Under the pieces are notes generated by a model. It ran no database searches. It was not told the origin of the DNA and saw nothing but the letters and a program-made list of their open reading frames with translations. A DNA stretch of 64,000 nucleotides from Anaerolinea sp. GTDB lineage: Bacteria > Chloroflexota > Anaerolineae > Anaerolineales > Anaerolineaceae. The stretch is taken from NCBI GenBank assembly GCA_029975965.1, contig JARKOV010000145.1, forward strand, positions 1 to 64,000, read 5' to 3'. This document shows, piece by piece, positions 1-7,766 of the stretch (position 1 is the first letter of the stretch; the number at the start of each line of letters is the position of its first letter). The translations under genes and the position numbers were made by a program.

Positions 1-459
1 CGGGGCGGCCAGGGCGATCCCGCGGCCGGCGAAACGCTCAAACTCGGCCTCAGCGGCAACCACATCCTGCACCTGCACCGCGTCGGCAGCCGAGTTGTCG
101 GTGGTCAGGTTGCCGCCGCTGCCATCCGGGTAGAGGAAGCAAAACGAGAAAAGCGTCGGGTGGTCGGGGTCAACCGCCAGGTAGCGCAGATCCAGGCCGG
201 CGCTCTCCATTTCGCGGCGCAGGCGCTGCCCTGCCTCGTCGGCTCCGGTCTTGCTCAACGGGAAGGCGCTGAAAGAATCCCCCAGCAGCGTTTTTGCGTA
301 ATGAGCGATGATATGCAATTTGCAGTAATCCCGGCGGTCCAAAAAGCGCCCGCTGCGGCTTTCCTCCCGTCCCAGGGTATGGTCGCCGGTCAACTGGAAA
401 AACTGGCCGGTTCCCACCCCGCCCACGCCGATCATCGCCTGGAATTTCAACGGCAACAT
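1..459 (-). CDS. PfkB-family carbohydrate/nucleoside kinase, N-terminal part
   Basis: The reverse strand is open from an ATG at 459 to the window edge (153 codons, C-terminus missing). A Shine-Dalgarno stretch AAGGTGA lies about eight bases upstream of the ATG, which fixes the start. The translation opens with a hydrophobic beta strand followed by GVGGVGTG, where ribokinase-type enzymes have their glycine pair, and continues with the LGREESRSGRF segment and an alternating alpha/beta pattern typical of the substrate lid region. The ATP-binding and catalytic Asp motifs lie outside the window. Family knowledge: PfkB enzymes phosphorylate sugars, nucleosides or related alcohols in the cytosol. 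It is divergent from the LacI/ADP-ribosylglycohydrolase gene at 837, so it may phosphorylate the sugar released by that enzyme; this is inference. Confidence 0.75.
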   Translation of the reverse strand, partial: MLPLKFQAMIGVGGVGTGQFFQLTGDHTLGREESRSGRFLDRRDYCKLHIIAHYAKTLLGDSFSAFPLSKTGADEAGQRLRREMESAGLDLRYLAVDPDHPTLFSFCFLYPDGSGGNLTTDNSAADAVQVQDVVAAEAEFERFAGRGIALAAP

Positions 460-758
460 CGCTCGATCACCTTTTCCCTTTCATTGGTTTGCCGATCTGC
501 AGTTATCACACCCCTCCACTTGCCCGGGGCAATTGCCGCAGGCGCATGGACGCCAATCCGTGCTGGCAACCCTCAAGCAACATGGCAAAAACCGTCTCGG
601 TTATTTTAGCAAGGATGGCTGTCATTGGCTCGATTTCTCGCTGCGCAAGCCTCGAACACGGATACGTCAGAACCCCTTAACCACAGGGAAAGAAATGCTG
701 GGATTTTCTCCTTGAGCCGGTCGGTTCCACAAAGTGATATTTGTCATTGATAAATCGC

Positions 759-786
759 TTGACTATTTCATTTTTTGCGCGATAAT
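759..786 (+). promoter_or_regulatory. Sigma70-type promoter of the LacI-fusion operon
   Basis: TTGACT (759-764) and GATAAT (781-786) are separated by 16 bases in an AT-rich island, close to the housekeeping consensus. The predicted transcript start is near 793, giving a leader of about 44 bases before the ATG at 837. Confidence 0.65.
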
Positions 787-798
787 AAATGTGATAAA

Positions 799-810
799 AC
801 GCTTAAGCAA
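799..810. promoter_or_regulatory. Candidate LacI-type operator
   Basis: A perfect 8-base palindrome GCTTAAGC (801-808) sits just downstream of the predicted transcript start of a gene that itself encodes a LacI-type helix-turn-helix. The location suits autorepression. The core is shorter and less CG-centred than classical LacI-family sites, so this is tentative. Confidence 0.35.
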
Positions 811-836
811 TATTATAACAACAGAATCGAAAAAAT

Positions 837-2435
837 ATGGCAGAGAATCGGCGGGTTACTTTAGGGGACATCGCCAAAAGAGCCGGGGTATCCGTCCCCA
901 CCGTCTCACAGGCGCTGGCAGGTAAAGGCCGCATCGCGCAGGCTACCCGCGAGCGTATCCTCCAGGTGGTGGACGAGTTAGCTTACAGGCCAGACCCGAT
1001 CGCCCAATCGCTGGCGCGCCGCCGATCGGACGAAGTGGTGCCAGGTGCCCGGAGGTTGAACAAGAAATTCATGAAGCAAGCCAACTTTTTAGATTACGTT
1101 CCCGACTACGAGTTGCGCCTGGCTCTCCAGATCGAGCAACGACAACGCGAAGAAGAGGGCTACGATATGTCCGGCGTTCGCCTCGACCCGGACACGCTCG
1201 GCAACATGCCCCGCTGGAACCTCTACCGGCTCTACCGGCAGATGCTGGATACCCCGCCGTGCGAAAATTACCCCTACCATGAACCGGGCAGCCTCGAAGC
1301 CATCCGCGCAGCCCGCCCCACCCCGCCGGGCGATTCTCGGCTGGTGGTCACCACCGCCGGCCTGTACGACCGCATCTACGGCGGCTGGCTGGCGCGCGTG
1401 GTCGGTTGCGTGTTGGGAAAACCGATCGAATCTGGCTGGTCGAAAAGCAAGGTGATCCGCTACCTCAAGCTGGCGAACGCCTATCCATTGAGCAATTACA
1501 TCCCGCGGATCGTTCCACTGCCTGCAGAATTCGATCTCAACGCCGAGCCAGATGGGACGTTCCTGGGCGAGATTCACGGCGCGCCGCCCGACGATGACAC
1601 CGACTTCACCTTCCTTGCGTTGCACATCCTCGAATCCTATGGGATCGATTTCACCACCACCCAGCTCGCCACCGAGTGGGTGACCCACCTGACCTACTTC
1701 CGCATCTACACCGCGGAGCGCGTGGCGTACCGCAACTTGATCTGCAACATCCACCCTGAAGAAGCCGCCAATTACCTCAACCCGGTGCGCGAATTCATCG
1801 GCGGGCGAATCCGCGCCGACCTGTACGGTTTCGTCGCTCCCGGGCGCCCAGAGCTGGCGGCAACACTCGCCTACAAAGACGTCACCCTTTCGCATACCAA
1901 GAACGGCCTTTATGGGGCCATGTTCTGGGCCGCCATGATCGCCTGGGCCTTCGTCAGCCAGGACATGCGCGAGATCATTCAGGCCGGGCTGGCGCAGATC
2001 CCGTCCAACTGCCGGCTGGCGGAAGGTGTGCGCGACACGCTGGAGATTTCGGCTGAAGTAAACGATTGGGAAGTGGCCTACGACCGCTTGTTGCTGAAAT
2101 ATGGCGGTTATCACCCGGCGCACACGATCAACAACACGCTCTGGTGCCTGCTGGCGCTGCTGTACGGCAAGAACGACCTGACACAGACCTTCTCCATTGC
2201 CGTCACCTGCGGCATGGACACCGACTGTAACTGCGCCAACGTTGGGTCGGTCATTGGGGTCGTGCTGGGCAGCGCCGCCCTCCCCGAACAATGGACGGCC
2301 CCTTTGGAAGACACACTCTTCACCGCCGTCTCGCAGTTTCACCGCTTGCGCATTTCCGACCTGGCCCAACGCACCAGCCGAATCGCGGAAAGCGTGTTGA
2401 ACCAACCGCCGGCGATGAAAGAGCCGGCTGAATAG
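837..2435 (+). CDS. LacI-type HTH fused to ADP-ribosylglycohydrolase-like domain
   Basis: 532 residues. Residues 6-65 form a LacI-family DNA-binding unit (VTLGDIAKRAGVSVPTVSQA, then the hinge-helix region AYRPDPIAQSLARRR). Instead of a periplasmic-binding-like effector domain, a linker of about 100 residues leads to an ADP-ribosylglycohydrolase (DraG-like) domain at about 176-505. The acidic metal ligands typical of the family are visible: D252-D-D-T-D256 and, near the C-terminus, GMDTD (D461, D463). Family knowledge: such enzymes hydrolyse N- or O-glycosidic bonds to ribose using two metal ions. The start at 837 is the only ATG before the HTH; its ribosome site is weak. It is the first gene of a run leading to a solute-binding protein and two permeases (nine bases to the next gene). 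I infer a regulator that senses its ligand with an enzyme domain, or a self-regulated hydrolase. Confidence 0.85.
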   Translation: MAENRRVTLGDIAKRAGVSVPTVSQALAGKGRIAQATRERILQVVDELAYRPDPIAQSLARRRSDEVVPGARRLNKKFMKQANFLDYVPDYELRLALQIEQRQREEEGYDMSGVRLDPDTLGNMPRWNLYRLYRQMLDTPPCENYPYHEPGSLEAIRAARPTPPGDSRLVVTTAGLYDRIYGGWLARVVGCVLGKPIESGWSKSKVIRYLKLANAYPLSNYIPRIVPLPAEFDLNAEPDGTFLGEIHGAPPDDDTDFTFLALHILESYGIDFTTTQLATEWVTHLTYFRIYTAERVAYRNLICNIHPEEAANYLNPVREFIGGRIRADLYGFVAPGRPELAATLAYKDVTLSHTKNGLYGAMFWAAMIAWAFVSQDMREIIQAGLAQIPSNCRLAEGVRDTLEISAEVNDWEVAYDRLLLKYGGYHPAHTINNTLWCLLALLYGKNDLTQTFSIAVTCGMDTDCNCANVGSVIGVVLGSAALPEQWTAPLEDTLFTAVSQFHRLRISDLAQRTSRIAESVLNQPPAMKEPAE

Positions 2436-2443
2436 GAGGAAGC

Positions 2444-3169
2444 ATGCAACCAAAGACCGTCGCGCCCTTGTTTAAGAAAAGCCACCTGCCTCTCACCCTC
2501 CTGGCGTTGGTGATGATCGGCTATGGACTGGTAACGGCCCTGGTAGGAAGCTGGTTCTCAAACCAGGCCATGCGCGGGCTGATCACCGCCGGCGCCTACC
2601 GCAACCGCCTGGCGGCCTTCGACCAGGCAGCCGGGCTGATCGCCGGCATCGTGTTCCTCGCCCTCTTCGTCTGGTGCGCCATCCAATCGTCCGGCATCGT
2701 GCGCACCGCCTTTGCGATCGGCGCGGTGGCGTCGCTGGCCCCAATCCTCACCGGACGAGTAGAAAGCTTATTGTTCGGCAGGCTCGGTCTTCCCACCATG
2801 GGAGCTGGCAGTGTGCTGGCGGGCGCGGTGAACACCCTCTTGTTCGCCCTGCCGATGATAATCTTGTTCATCCTGCTGGCGAGCGGGCGCGCCGTCCCGC
2901 GCGGATGCCGCTGGTTGTCGCTGGCGTCCATCTTCATCGTGCTGGCAACGGCCTTTTTCCCGATCTATGTGACCGTGCTGGCTTTCCTGCTCAAACCTGG
3001 CGATCCGGCGGTCGGGCGGATGATCGAGGTCAGCTCGCAGGTGATCAAGCTGCGCTACTTGCTGCCCGGGCTCAGCTTCCTGTTGCTTTCGTTGCTCAGC
3101 ATGCGCGCGCGGCTGCCGGTCGCTCAGGATGGCGCGAGCCTGGCAGGCGCTGCGCAAGCTGGACGGTAA
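2444..3169 (+). CDS. Six-helix membrane protein of unknown function
   Basis: 241 residues, almost entirely hydrophobic, with about six predicted transmembrane helices (roughly 17-37, 62-82, 88-106, 121-146, 157-180, 205-222). A strong ribosome site AGGAGGA precedes the ATG by four bases, and only eight bases separate it from the upstream stop, so it is translated from the same message as the LacI-fusion gene. The C-terminal tail is polar and Ala-rich. No family motif is recognisable. Its place between the fusion gene and the solute-binding protein suggests a membrane function in the same uptake system, but nothing in the sequence shows what that is. Confidence 0.75.
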   Translation: MQPKTVAPLFKKSHLPLTLLALVMIGYGLVTALVGSWFSNQAMRGLITAGAYRNRLAAFDQAAGLIAGIVFLALFVWCAIQSSGIVRTAFAIGAVASLAPILTGRVESLLFGRLGLPTMGAGSVLAGAVNTLLFALPMIILFILLASGRAVPRGCRWLSLASIFIVLATAFFPIYVTVLAFLLKPGDPAVGRMIEVSSQVIKLRYLLPGLSFLLLSLLSMRARLPVAQDGASLAGAAQAGR

Positions 3170-3210
3170 CCGGTGACAGGCAGATGTGAATGGCTTTTGA
3201 GGAGGATCGA

Positions 3211-4899
3211 ATGACACCGATGGCCGAAAAGAAACGCCTATACCGCCCTTTCGTTGGGCTCCTGGTAGGCATGTTTATTTTAGTGTCCTGTAATGGCGGG
3301 GCCCCCACCCCAACGATGGAAGCCGCGGCAGTCACCCCTGCTGCCGATCCGTTTTCCGGGCTGAACCTCGTGGTGCCCGACGTTTACCAGCCGCCGATCG
3401 AGATGAGCTCCGTCACCTCGGTCAACGCGACGGTCAAATTCCTCGGCGACGACGACATTCACAACAACATCTGGACGCGCACTTACCGCGATGTGCTGGG
3501 GATCAATCTCACCTACAAGTGGGTGGTCGACGGTTCGATGTATGACCAGAAACTCGGCCTGTCGATCAACTCGGGCGATATCCCGGATGTGTTCATCGTC
3601 AGCGCTTCCCAGATGTTGATGTACCAGGAAGCCGGCTTGCTCACCGACCTGACGGACGTGTACGAGGCGGAGGCATCCGCCAACACGCGCGACATCCTCA
3701 CCCAGGACCCTGTCGCCCTCAAAGCCGCCACCATCGACGGGAAATTGTGGGGCATACCACTCACCGACGCCTCGGTCACCTCGGCATCGGTGCTGTGGAT
3801 CCGCCAGGATTGGATGGACAAACTGGGCATCGACGCGCCGCAAAGCATGGCGGATGTGCTTGAAATTTCGCGGCGCTTCACCCAAGAGGACCCGGACGGC
3901 AACGGCGTCGACGACACCATCGGCCTGGCGGTCGACAAAGGCTTGTGGGGCTCCATCGCCGGACTGCAGGGCTTTTTCAACGGCTACCATGCCTACCCCG
4001 GCATCTGGTACGAGCGCGACGGCAAGCTGGTGTACGGGTCGGTTCAGCCCGAGATGCGCGCGGCGCTGCTCGCCTTGCAGGCAATGTACGCCAACGGCGA
4101 GATCGACCGCGAGTTCGGGGTCAAAGATATCAACCAGATCACCGAGACCATCGCACAGGGCAAATGCGGCATGGAATTTGGCGTGTGGTGGAATCCCTAT
4201 CATCCCCTCAACCTCAGCCAGCAGAACAACCCCGACGCCTACTGGTCTGCCTTCGCCATTCCTTCGGTCGACCAGACCCCCGCCAAGAGCCAGTACAGCT
4301 CGGCCATCTGGTCATTCCTGGTCGTCCGAAACGGCTACGAGCACCCCGAGGCCTTGATCCGCATGGTGAACTTTTGGACGGATAACATCGTCCGCTCGCA
4401 AGACGACAACATCCGCAAAACGTTCCTCGGCGACATCAACGCGCCGGACGTGGTGCTCTATAAATACACGCCGGTGGTCCTGTGGGAGCCGAACGCAACC
4501 ATCGAAGGCGGCCGCAAGCTGCGCGAAGCCCTCGCAAAGCACGATCCGTCCGGCTTGAACCTCGATATGCAATGGCGCTACCGCATTATTCAGGCTTACT
4601 TCGAGCAAGGCATCAAAGAAGCCTGGGTGGAGGTGGCTACCAACGGTCCCAACGGCGCGGTGCCCATCCTGGAGAGCATCCTGGAAGATCGCGGCATGCT
4701 CAACCGCTTTTACGGCACGCCCACGCCCACCATGGCGGAAAAACTGCCCACGCTGCAGACGATGGAAACAGAAGCCTTCACGAAAATCATCATGGGCGGG
4801 TCGATCGACCTGTTCGACCAGTATGTTCAGCAGTGGCACCAGTTGGGCGGGGCACAAATGGTCGAGGAGGTAAACCTCTGGGCTGCCAGCAATCCTTAA
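3211..4899 (+). CDS. ABC transporter solute-binding lipoprotein (LplA-like, family 1)
   Basis: 562 residues from the ATG at 3211, chosen because GGAGGA (3201-3206) lies directly upstream; an in-frame ATG at 3190 lacks such a site. The N-terminus has positive residues, a hydrophobic core and a lipobox LVSC, so the protein should be an acylated extracytoplasmic lipoprotein. The body has the alpha/beta pattern of large oligosaccharide-binding proteins used with LplB/LplC-type permeases, including a DPDGNGVDDTIGL loop that resembles a calcium site seen in several of these proteins. Length (about 560) fits the LplA/LipO group rather than the 400-residue MalE group. It is followed at 18 bases by the first permease. 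Substrate is unknown; a glycoside or oligosaccharide is likely. Confidence 0.88.
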   Translation: MTPMAEKKRLYRPFVGLLVGMFILVSCNGGAPTPTMEAAAVTPAADPFSGLNLVVPDVYQPPIEMSSVTSVNATVKFLGDDDIHNNIWTRTYRDVLGINLTYKWVVDGSMYDQKLGLSINSGDIPDVFIVSASQMLMYQEAGLLTDLTDVYEAEASANTRDILTQDPVALKAATIDGKLWGIPLTDASVTSASVLWIRQDWMDKLGIDAPQSMADVLEISRRFTQEDPDGNGVDDTIGLAVDKGLWGSIAGLQGFFNGYHAYPGIWYERDGKLVYGSVQPEMRAALLALQAMYANGEIDREFGVKDINQITETIAQGKCGMEFGVWWNPYHPLNLSQQNNPDAYWSAFAIPSVDQTPAKSQYSSAIWSFLVVRNGYEHPEALIRMVNFWTDNIVRSQDDNIRKTFLGDINAPDVVLYKYTPVVLWEPNATIEGGRKLREALAKHDPSGLNLDMQWRYRIIQAYFEQGIKEAWVEVATNGPNGAVPILESILEDRGMLNRFYGTPTPTMAEKLPTLQTMETEAFTKIIMGGSIDLFDQYVQQWHQLGGAQMVEEVNLWAASNP

Positions 4900-4917
4900 G
4901 GCGCTCAGGAGCGCGGC

Positions 4918-5820
4918 ATGATCTCGCAGCGTAAGTTTTCCAACCAGCTCCCTCTCCTCCTGATGCTGGCCCCGGCTGTGGTGCTGGTGCTGATCTATTC
5001 GTACACGCCCATGGTGGGGGTGGTGATGGCCTTCCAGCGCGTCTTGCCGGGCAAGGGCATCTTCGGCTCGCCCTGGGTGGGATTGGAAAACTTCAAATTC
5101 GTGTTCGAAATGCCCACCATCTGGCAGGTGATCTGGAACACCATCCGCATCGCCGGGCTGAAGGCGATCGCGGGTGTGGTGGTGCCGGTGAGCGTGGCGT
5201 TGATGCTCAACAACGTCACCAGCCACCTGTTTAAACGCACCGTTCAGACGGTCATTTACCTGCCCCACTTCCTGTCGTGGATCATCATGGCCGGCATCCT
5301 GGTCGACATTCTCTCCCCCTCGGAGGGCGTGGTCAACAAGCTGCTGGGGCTGGTGGGCATCCGGCCGATATTCTTCCTCGGCGACGATAAAATCTTTCCC
5401 TGGACGATGGTCGTCACCGATGTCTGGAAATCCTTTGGCTTCGGCACGATCATCTACCTGGCGGCCCTGACGGATATCGACCCGACGCTGTATGAAGCCG
5501 CCGTGGTAGACGGCGCCACCCGGGGGCAACAAACCTGGCATATCACCCTGCCGGGAATCTCCGGGACCATCATCATGCTTTCGACGCTCAGCCTGGGCAA
5601 CATCCTCAACGCCGGTTTCGACCAGATCTTTAACCTGTACAGCCCGCTGGTGTACAGCACCGGCGACATCATTGACACGCTGGTGTACCGCACCGGCATC
5701 CTCAACAACCAGTATGGCGTGGCCACGGCGGTCGGGCTGCTCAAATCGGTGGTGTCGTTGCTGTTGATCGGCATTGCGTACAGGCTGGCGGCCAGGTGGG
5801 CCGATTACCGTCTCTTCTAA
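4918..5820 (+). CDS. ABC transporter permease, LplB type
   Basis: 300 residues with about six transmembrane helices, beginning LLLMLAPAVVLVLIYSYTPM as LplB-type permeases do. The binding-protein-dependent transport signature that docks the ATPase is visible as EAAVVDGATRGQQTWHITLP near residue 195-214 (EAA-x3-G). A ribosome site AGGAG stands six bases before the ATG. It follows the solute-binding protein by 18 bases and precedes the second permease by 48, so the three form one cassette. No ATPase gene is present here; as with other LplABC-like systems a shared MsmX/UgpC-type ATPase elsewhere in the genome is the usual solution. Confidence 0.9.
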   Translation: MISQRKFSNQLPLLLMLAPAVVLVLIYSYTPMVGVVMAFQRVLPGKGIFGSPWVGLENFKFVFEMPTIWQVIWNTIRIAGLKAIAGVVVPVSVALMLNNVTSHLFKRTVQTVIYLPHFLSWIIMAGILVDILSPSEGVVNKLLGLVGIRPIFFLGDDKIFPWTMVVTDVWKSFGFGTIIYLAALTDIDPTLYEAAVVDGATRGQQTWHITLPGISGTIIMLSTLSLGNILNAGFDQIFNLYSPLVYSTGDIIDTLVYRTGILNNQYGVATAVGLLKSVVSLLLIGIAYRLAARWADYRLF

Positions 5821-5868
5821 GGTCCGGAAAGGGGTTGCGTTTCTATTACACAATCCGGAAAGGCACGC

Positions 5869-6753
5869 GTGAACAGCAAGATCGTCAAGCTCCCATTTCT
5901 CGAAAACCTGCTCAACCTGCTGGCGCTGGCCCTGCTCGCCCTGCTGTGCCTGTTTCCCATCCTGCATATCCTCGCCCTGTCCTTCTCGTCAGCCACCGCC
6001 GCGGCCAGCGGGCGGGTGACCATCTGGCCGGTCGAGCTCACCACCCAGTCTTACCAGTTCGTGCTCGACAACATCGCCTTCGCCAAATCCTTTTTGATCT
6101 CCCTGCTGCGCGTGGCGGTCGGCACGCCGGTGAACATGATCCTGACCATCCTGGTCGCCTACCCCCTTTCCAGGTCGCGCAAGGAATTCGCCCTGCGCGA
6201 CTTCTTCGCCTGGTTCTTCGTCATCACCATCCTGTTCTCGGGCGGGCTGATCCCCTGGTACATGGTCATCCGGCAGACCGGCCTGATCGACAAATTCTGG
6301 GCGCTGATCGTCCCCGGGGCACTGCCAGTGTTCAACGTGATCCTGCTGGCCAATTCATTCCGCACGATCCCCAAGGAGCTGGAAGAAGCCGCCGCCATGG
6401 ACGGCGCCGGGCATTGGACCGTGCTGCTCAAAATCCTGCTGCCCATGTCGCTGCCTGTGCTGGCGACCGTGACGCTCTTCGTGGCGGTGGGACACTGGAA
6501 CTCCTGGTTCGACGGGCTGATTCTGATGAACTCCACCGACAAGTACCCGTTGCAAAGTTACCTGCAGACGGTGGTCGTCAGCCCCGACCCGCGCATGCTC
6601 ACTGAGCGCGACCTGGATTTGTTGAAGGTGATCTCCAACCGCACCACCCGCGCCGCCCAAATCTTCATCGCCATGGTGCCGGTGCTGCTGGTGTACCCTT
6701 TCCTGCAGCGCTACTTCACCACCGGGATCAAGCTGGGCTCAGTCAAGGGGTGA
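5869..6753 (+). CDS. ABC transporter permease, LplC/YtcP type
   Basis: 294 residues read from a GTG at 5869 preceded by GGAAAGG; the encoded N-terminus MNSKIVKLPFLENLLNLLAL fits the LplC pattern. About six transmembrane helices are predicted, and the ATPase-docking loop EAAAMDGAGHWTVLLKILLP lies near residue 171-190. The C-terminus FTTGIKLGSVKG is characteristic of this permease group, whose members typically end TxGI..GAVKG. It is the last gene of the uptake cassette. It is the heterodimer partner of the permease encoded at 4918 and should move the solute captured by the lipoprotein at 3211. Confidence 0.9.
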   Translation: MNSKIVKLPFLENLLNLLALALLALLCLFPILHILALSFSSATAAASGRVTIWPVELTTQSYQFVLDNIAFAKSFLISLLRVAVGTPVNMILTILVAYPLSRSRKEFALRDFFAWFFVITILFSGGLIPWYMVIRQTGLIDKFWALIVPGALPVFNVILLANSFRTIPKELEEAAAMDGAGHWTVLLKILLPMSLPVLATVTLFVAVGHWNSWFDGLILMNSTDKYPLQSYLQTVVVSPDPRMLTERDLDLLKVISNRTTRAAQIFIAMVPVLLVYPFLQRYFTTGIKLGSVKG

Positions 6754-6809
6754 TGGCGGTCGCTGCCAGGTCGTCAGAGAACCGAAACGGAAGAATCCGG
6801 GTAAACTTA

Positions 6810-6839
6810 TTGCACTTCACCTTTCCACGCTCGTAAGAT
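6810..6839 (+). promoter_or_regulatory. Possible promoter of the nucleotidyltransferase gene
   Basis: TTGCAC (6810-6815) and TAAGAT (6834-6839) are 18 bases apart, 23 bases before the ATG at 6862. The match is moderate. Confidence 0.35.
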
Positions 6840-6861
6840 CCCTGATCGATAAGGAAAGCCA

Positions 6862-7698
6862 ATGTGCATCGAATCGCTGATGGATGAGATCGTCTCCTGC
6901 GTCAAGGGCGTTGCCGGGGTAAAAGCGATCGTGTTGGGCGGGTCGCGGGCCAGGGGGACCCATTCGCCCTCCTCTGACATTGACCTGGGAATCTATTACG
7001 ACCCCCTCAAGCCCCTTGACCTGGATGAATTAAGCAGGGTGGCCGAGCACATTGACGATGAGCACCGCAAAGGGTTGGTCACGCCCATCAGGGGCTGGGG
7101 GCCATGGATCAACGGCGGCGGCTGGCTCAAAGTGAAATCGCAGGCAGTGGATTTCCTCTACCGCGACCTGGCCCAAGTGGAAGCGATCATCACCGACTGC
7201 CTGGACGGCCGCGTCGACATCGCTTACCAGCCCGGGCACCCATTCGGATTCCCCACCTCCATCTACCTGGGAGAGGTTGCGGTCTGCCAGTCACTTTGGG
7301 ATCCGCACGGCGTGCTGCAAGCGTTGAAAGATCGCGTCATCCCCTACCCCAAGCCTTTGCGGACGGCGACCATCGAGAAATTTGCGTGGGAGATCAATTT
7401 CTCGATCGACATCGCCAGGAAAAGCGTCGAAAAGGCCGATGTGAGCTACGCCTGCGGGTGCTGTTTTCGCAGCGTGATGTGCATGCTGCAGGTGTTGTTT
7501 GCCCTCAACCGGGAGTACTGGCTGAACGAAAAAGGCGCGGTGGCGATTGCCAGCCGGTTTGCGATCCAACCGGCGCAGTTTCAAGAGCGTGTCAACCGGG
7601 TTTTCAGTCTCTTACAACCTGCTGCCTCCTCGATCCAAGAGGCGCTGCATATTCTCGGCGATTTAAGCCTGGAAATCGACCGGTTACGCGCGATGTGA
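6862..7698 (+). CDS. Nucleotidyltransferase-domain protein (pol-beta superfamily, DUF4037-like)
   Basis: 278 residues. The N-terminal third carries the minimal nucleotidyltransferase signature: VLGGSRARGTHSPSSDIDLG, i.e. GGS followed 11 residues later by the metal-binding D-x-D (residues about 26-43). A possible third acidic ligand is D95 in QAVDFLYR. The rest is mostly helical. Family knowledge: proteins of this type transfer nucleotides to small molecules (for example aminoglycosides or lincosamides) or to proteins; a chromosomal copy without a partner HEPN gene argues against a MNT/HEPN toxin-antitoxin pair. The ribosome site AAGGAAA lies upstream of the ATG. It stands alone between the ABC cassette and an MFS gene in the same direction. 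Substrate cannot be told. Confidence 0.8.
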   Translation: MCIESLMDEIVSCVKGVAGVKAIVLGGSRARGTHSPSSDIDLGIYYDPLKPLDLDELSRVAEHIDDEHRKGLVTPIRGWGPWINGGGWLKVKSQAVDFLYRDLAQVEAIITDCLDGRVDIAYQPGHPFGFPTSIYLGEVAVCQSLWDPHGVLQALKDRVIPYPKPLRTATIEKFAWEINFSIDIARKSVEKADVSYACGCCFRSVMCMLQVLFALNREYWLNEKGAVAIASRFAIQPAQFQERVNRVFSLLQPAASSIQEALHILGDLSLEIDRLRAM

Positions 7699-7766
7699 AT
7701 GTACAATGAGCGCAAGGGCGCCTCGCCCGAATAAAGCCGGTTCCAGCCATTGGATGACCAATCGAG

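Larger units (their letters stand above)
460..836. other. Divergent intergenic region between kinase and LacI-fusion gene
   Basis: This 377-base stretch separates the leftward kinase (start 459) from the rightward fusion gene (start 837). The 460-720 part shows only short overlapping open frames without ribosome sites, and I see no gene in it. The AT-rich 730-836 part carries the promoter and the palindrome listed separately. No obvious terminator or RNA structure was seen. Confidence 0.6.

Noticed and set aside
489..715. Short open frames upstream of the LacI-fusion gene, considered as leader peptides
   Set aside because: They lie upstream of the predicted promoter and lack ribosome sites, so they cannot be part of the leader.
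1089..2453. 454-codon open frame antisense to the LacI-fusion gene
   Set aside because: Composition is Arg/Val/Gly/His-rich with no domain motif, and it lies fully opposite a gene with clear domains; a shadow of GC-rich third positions.
4312..5967. 551-codon open frame antisense to the solute-binding protein and permease
   Set aside because: It runs across two real genes on the other strand, is His/Gln/Asp-rich and without a ribosome site.
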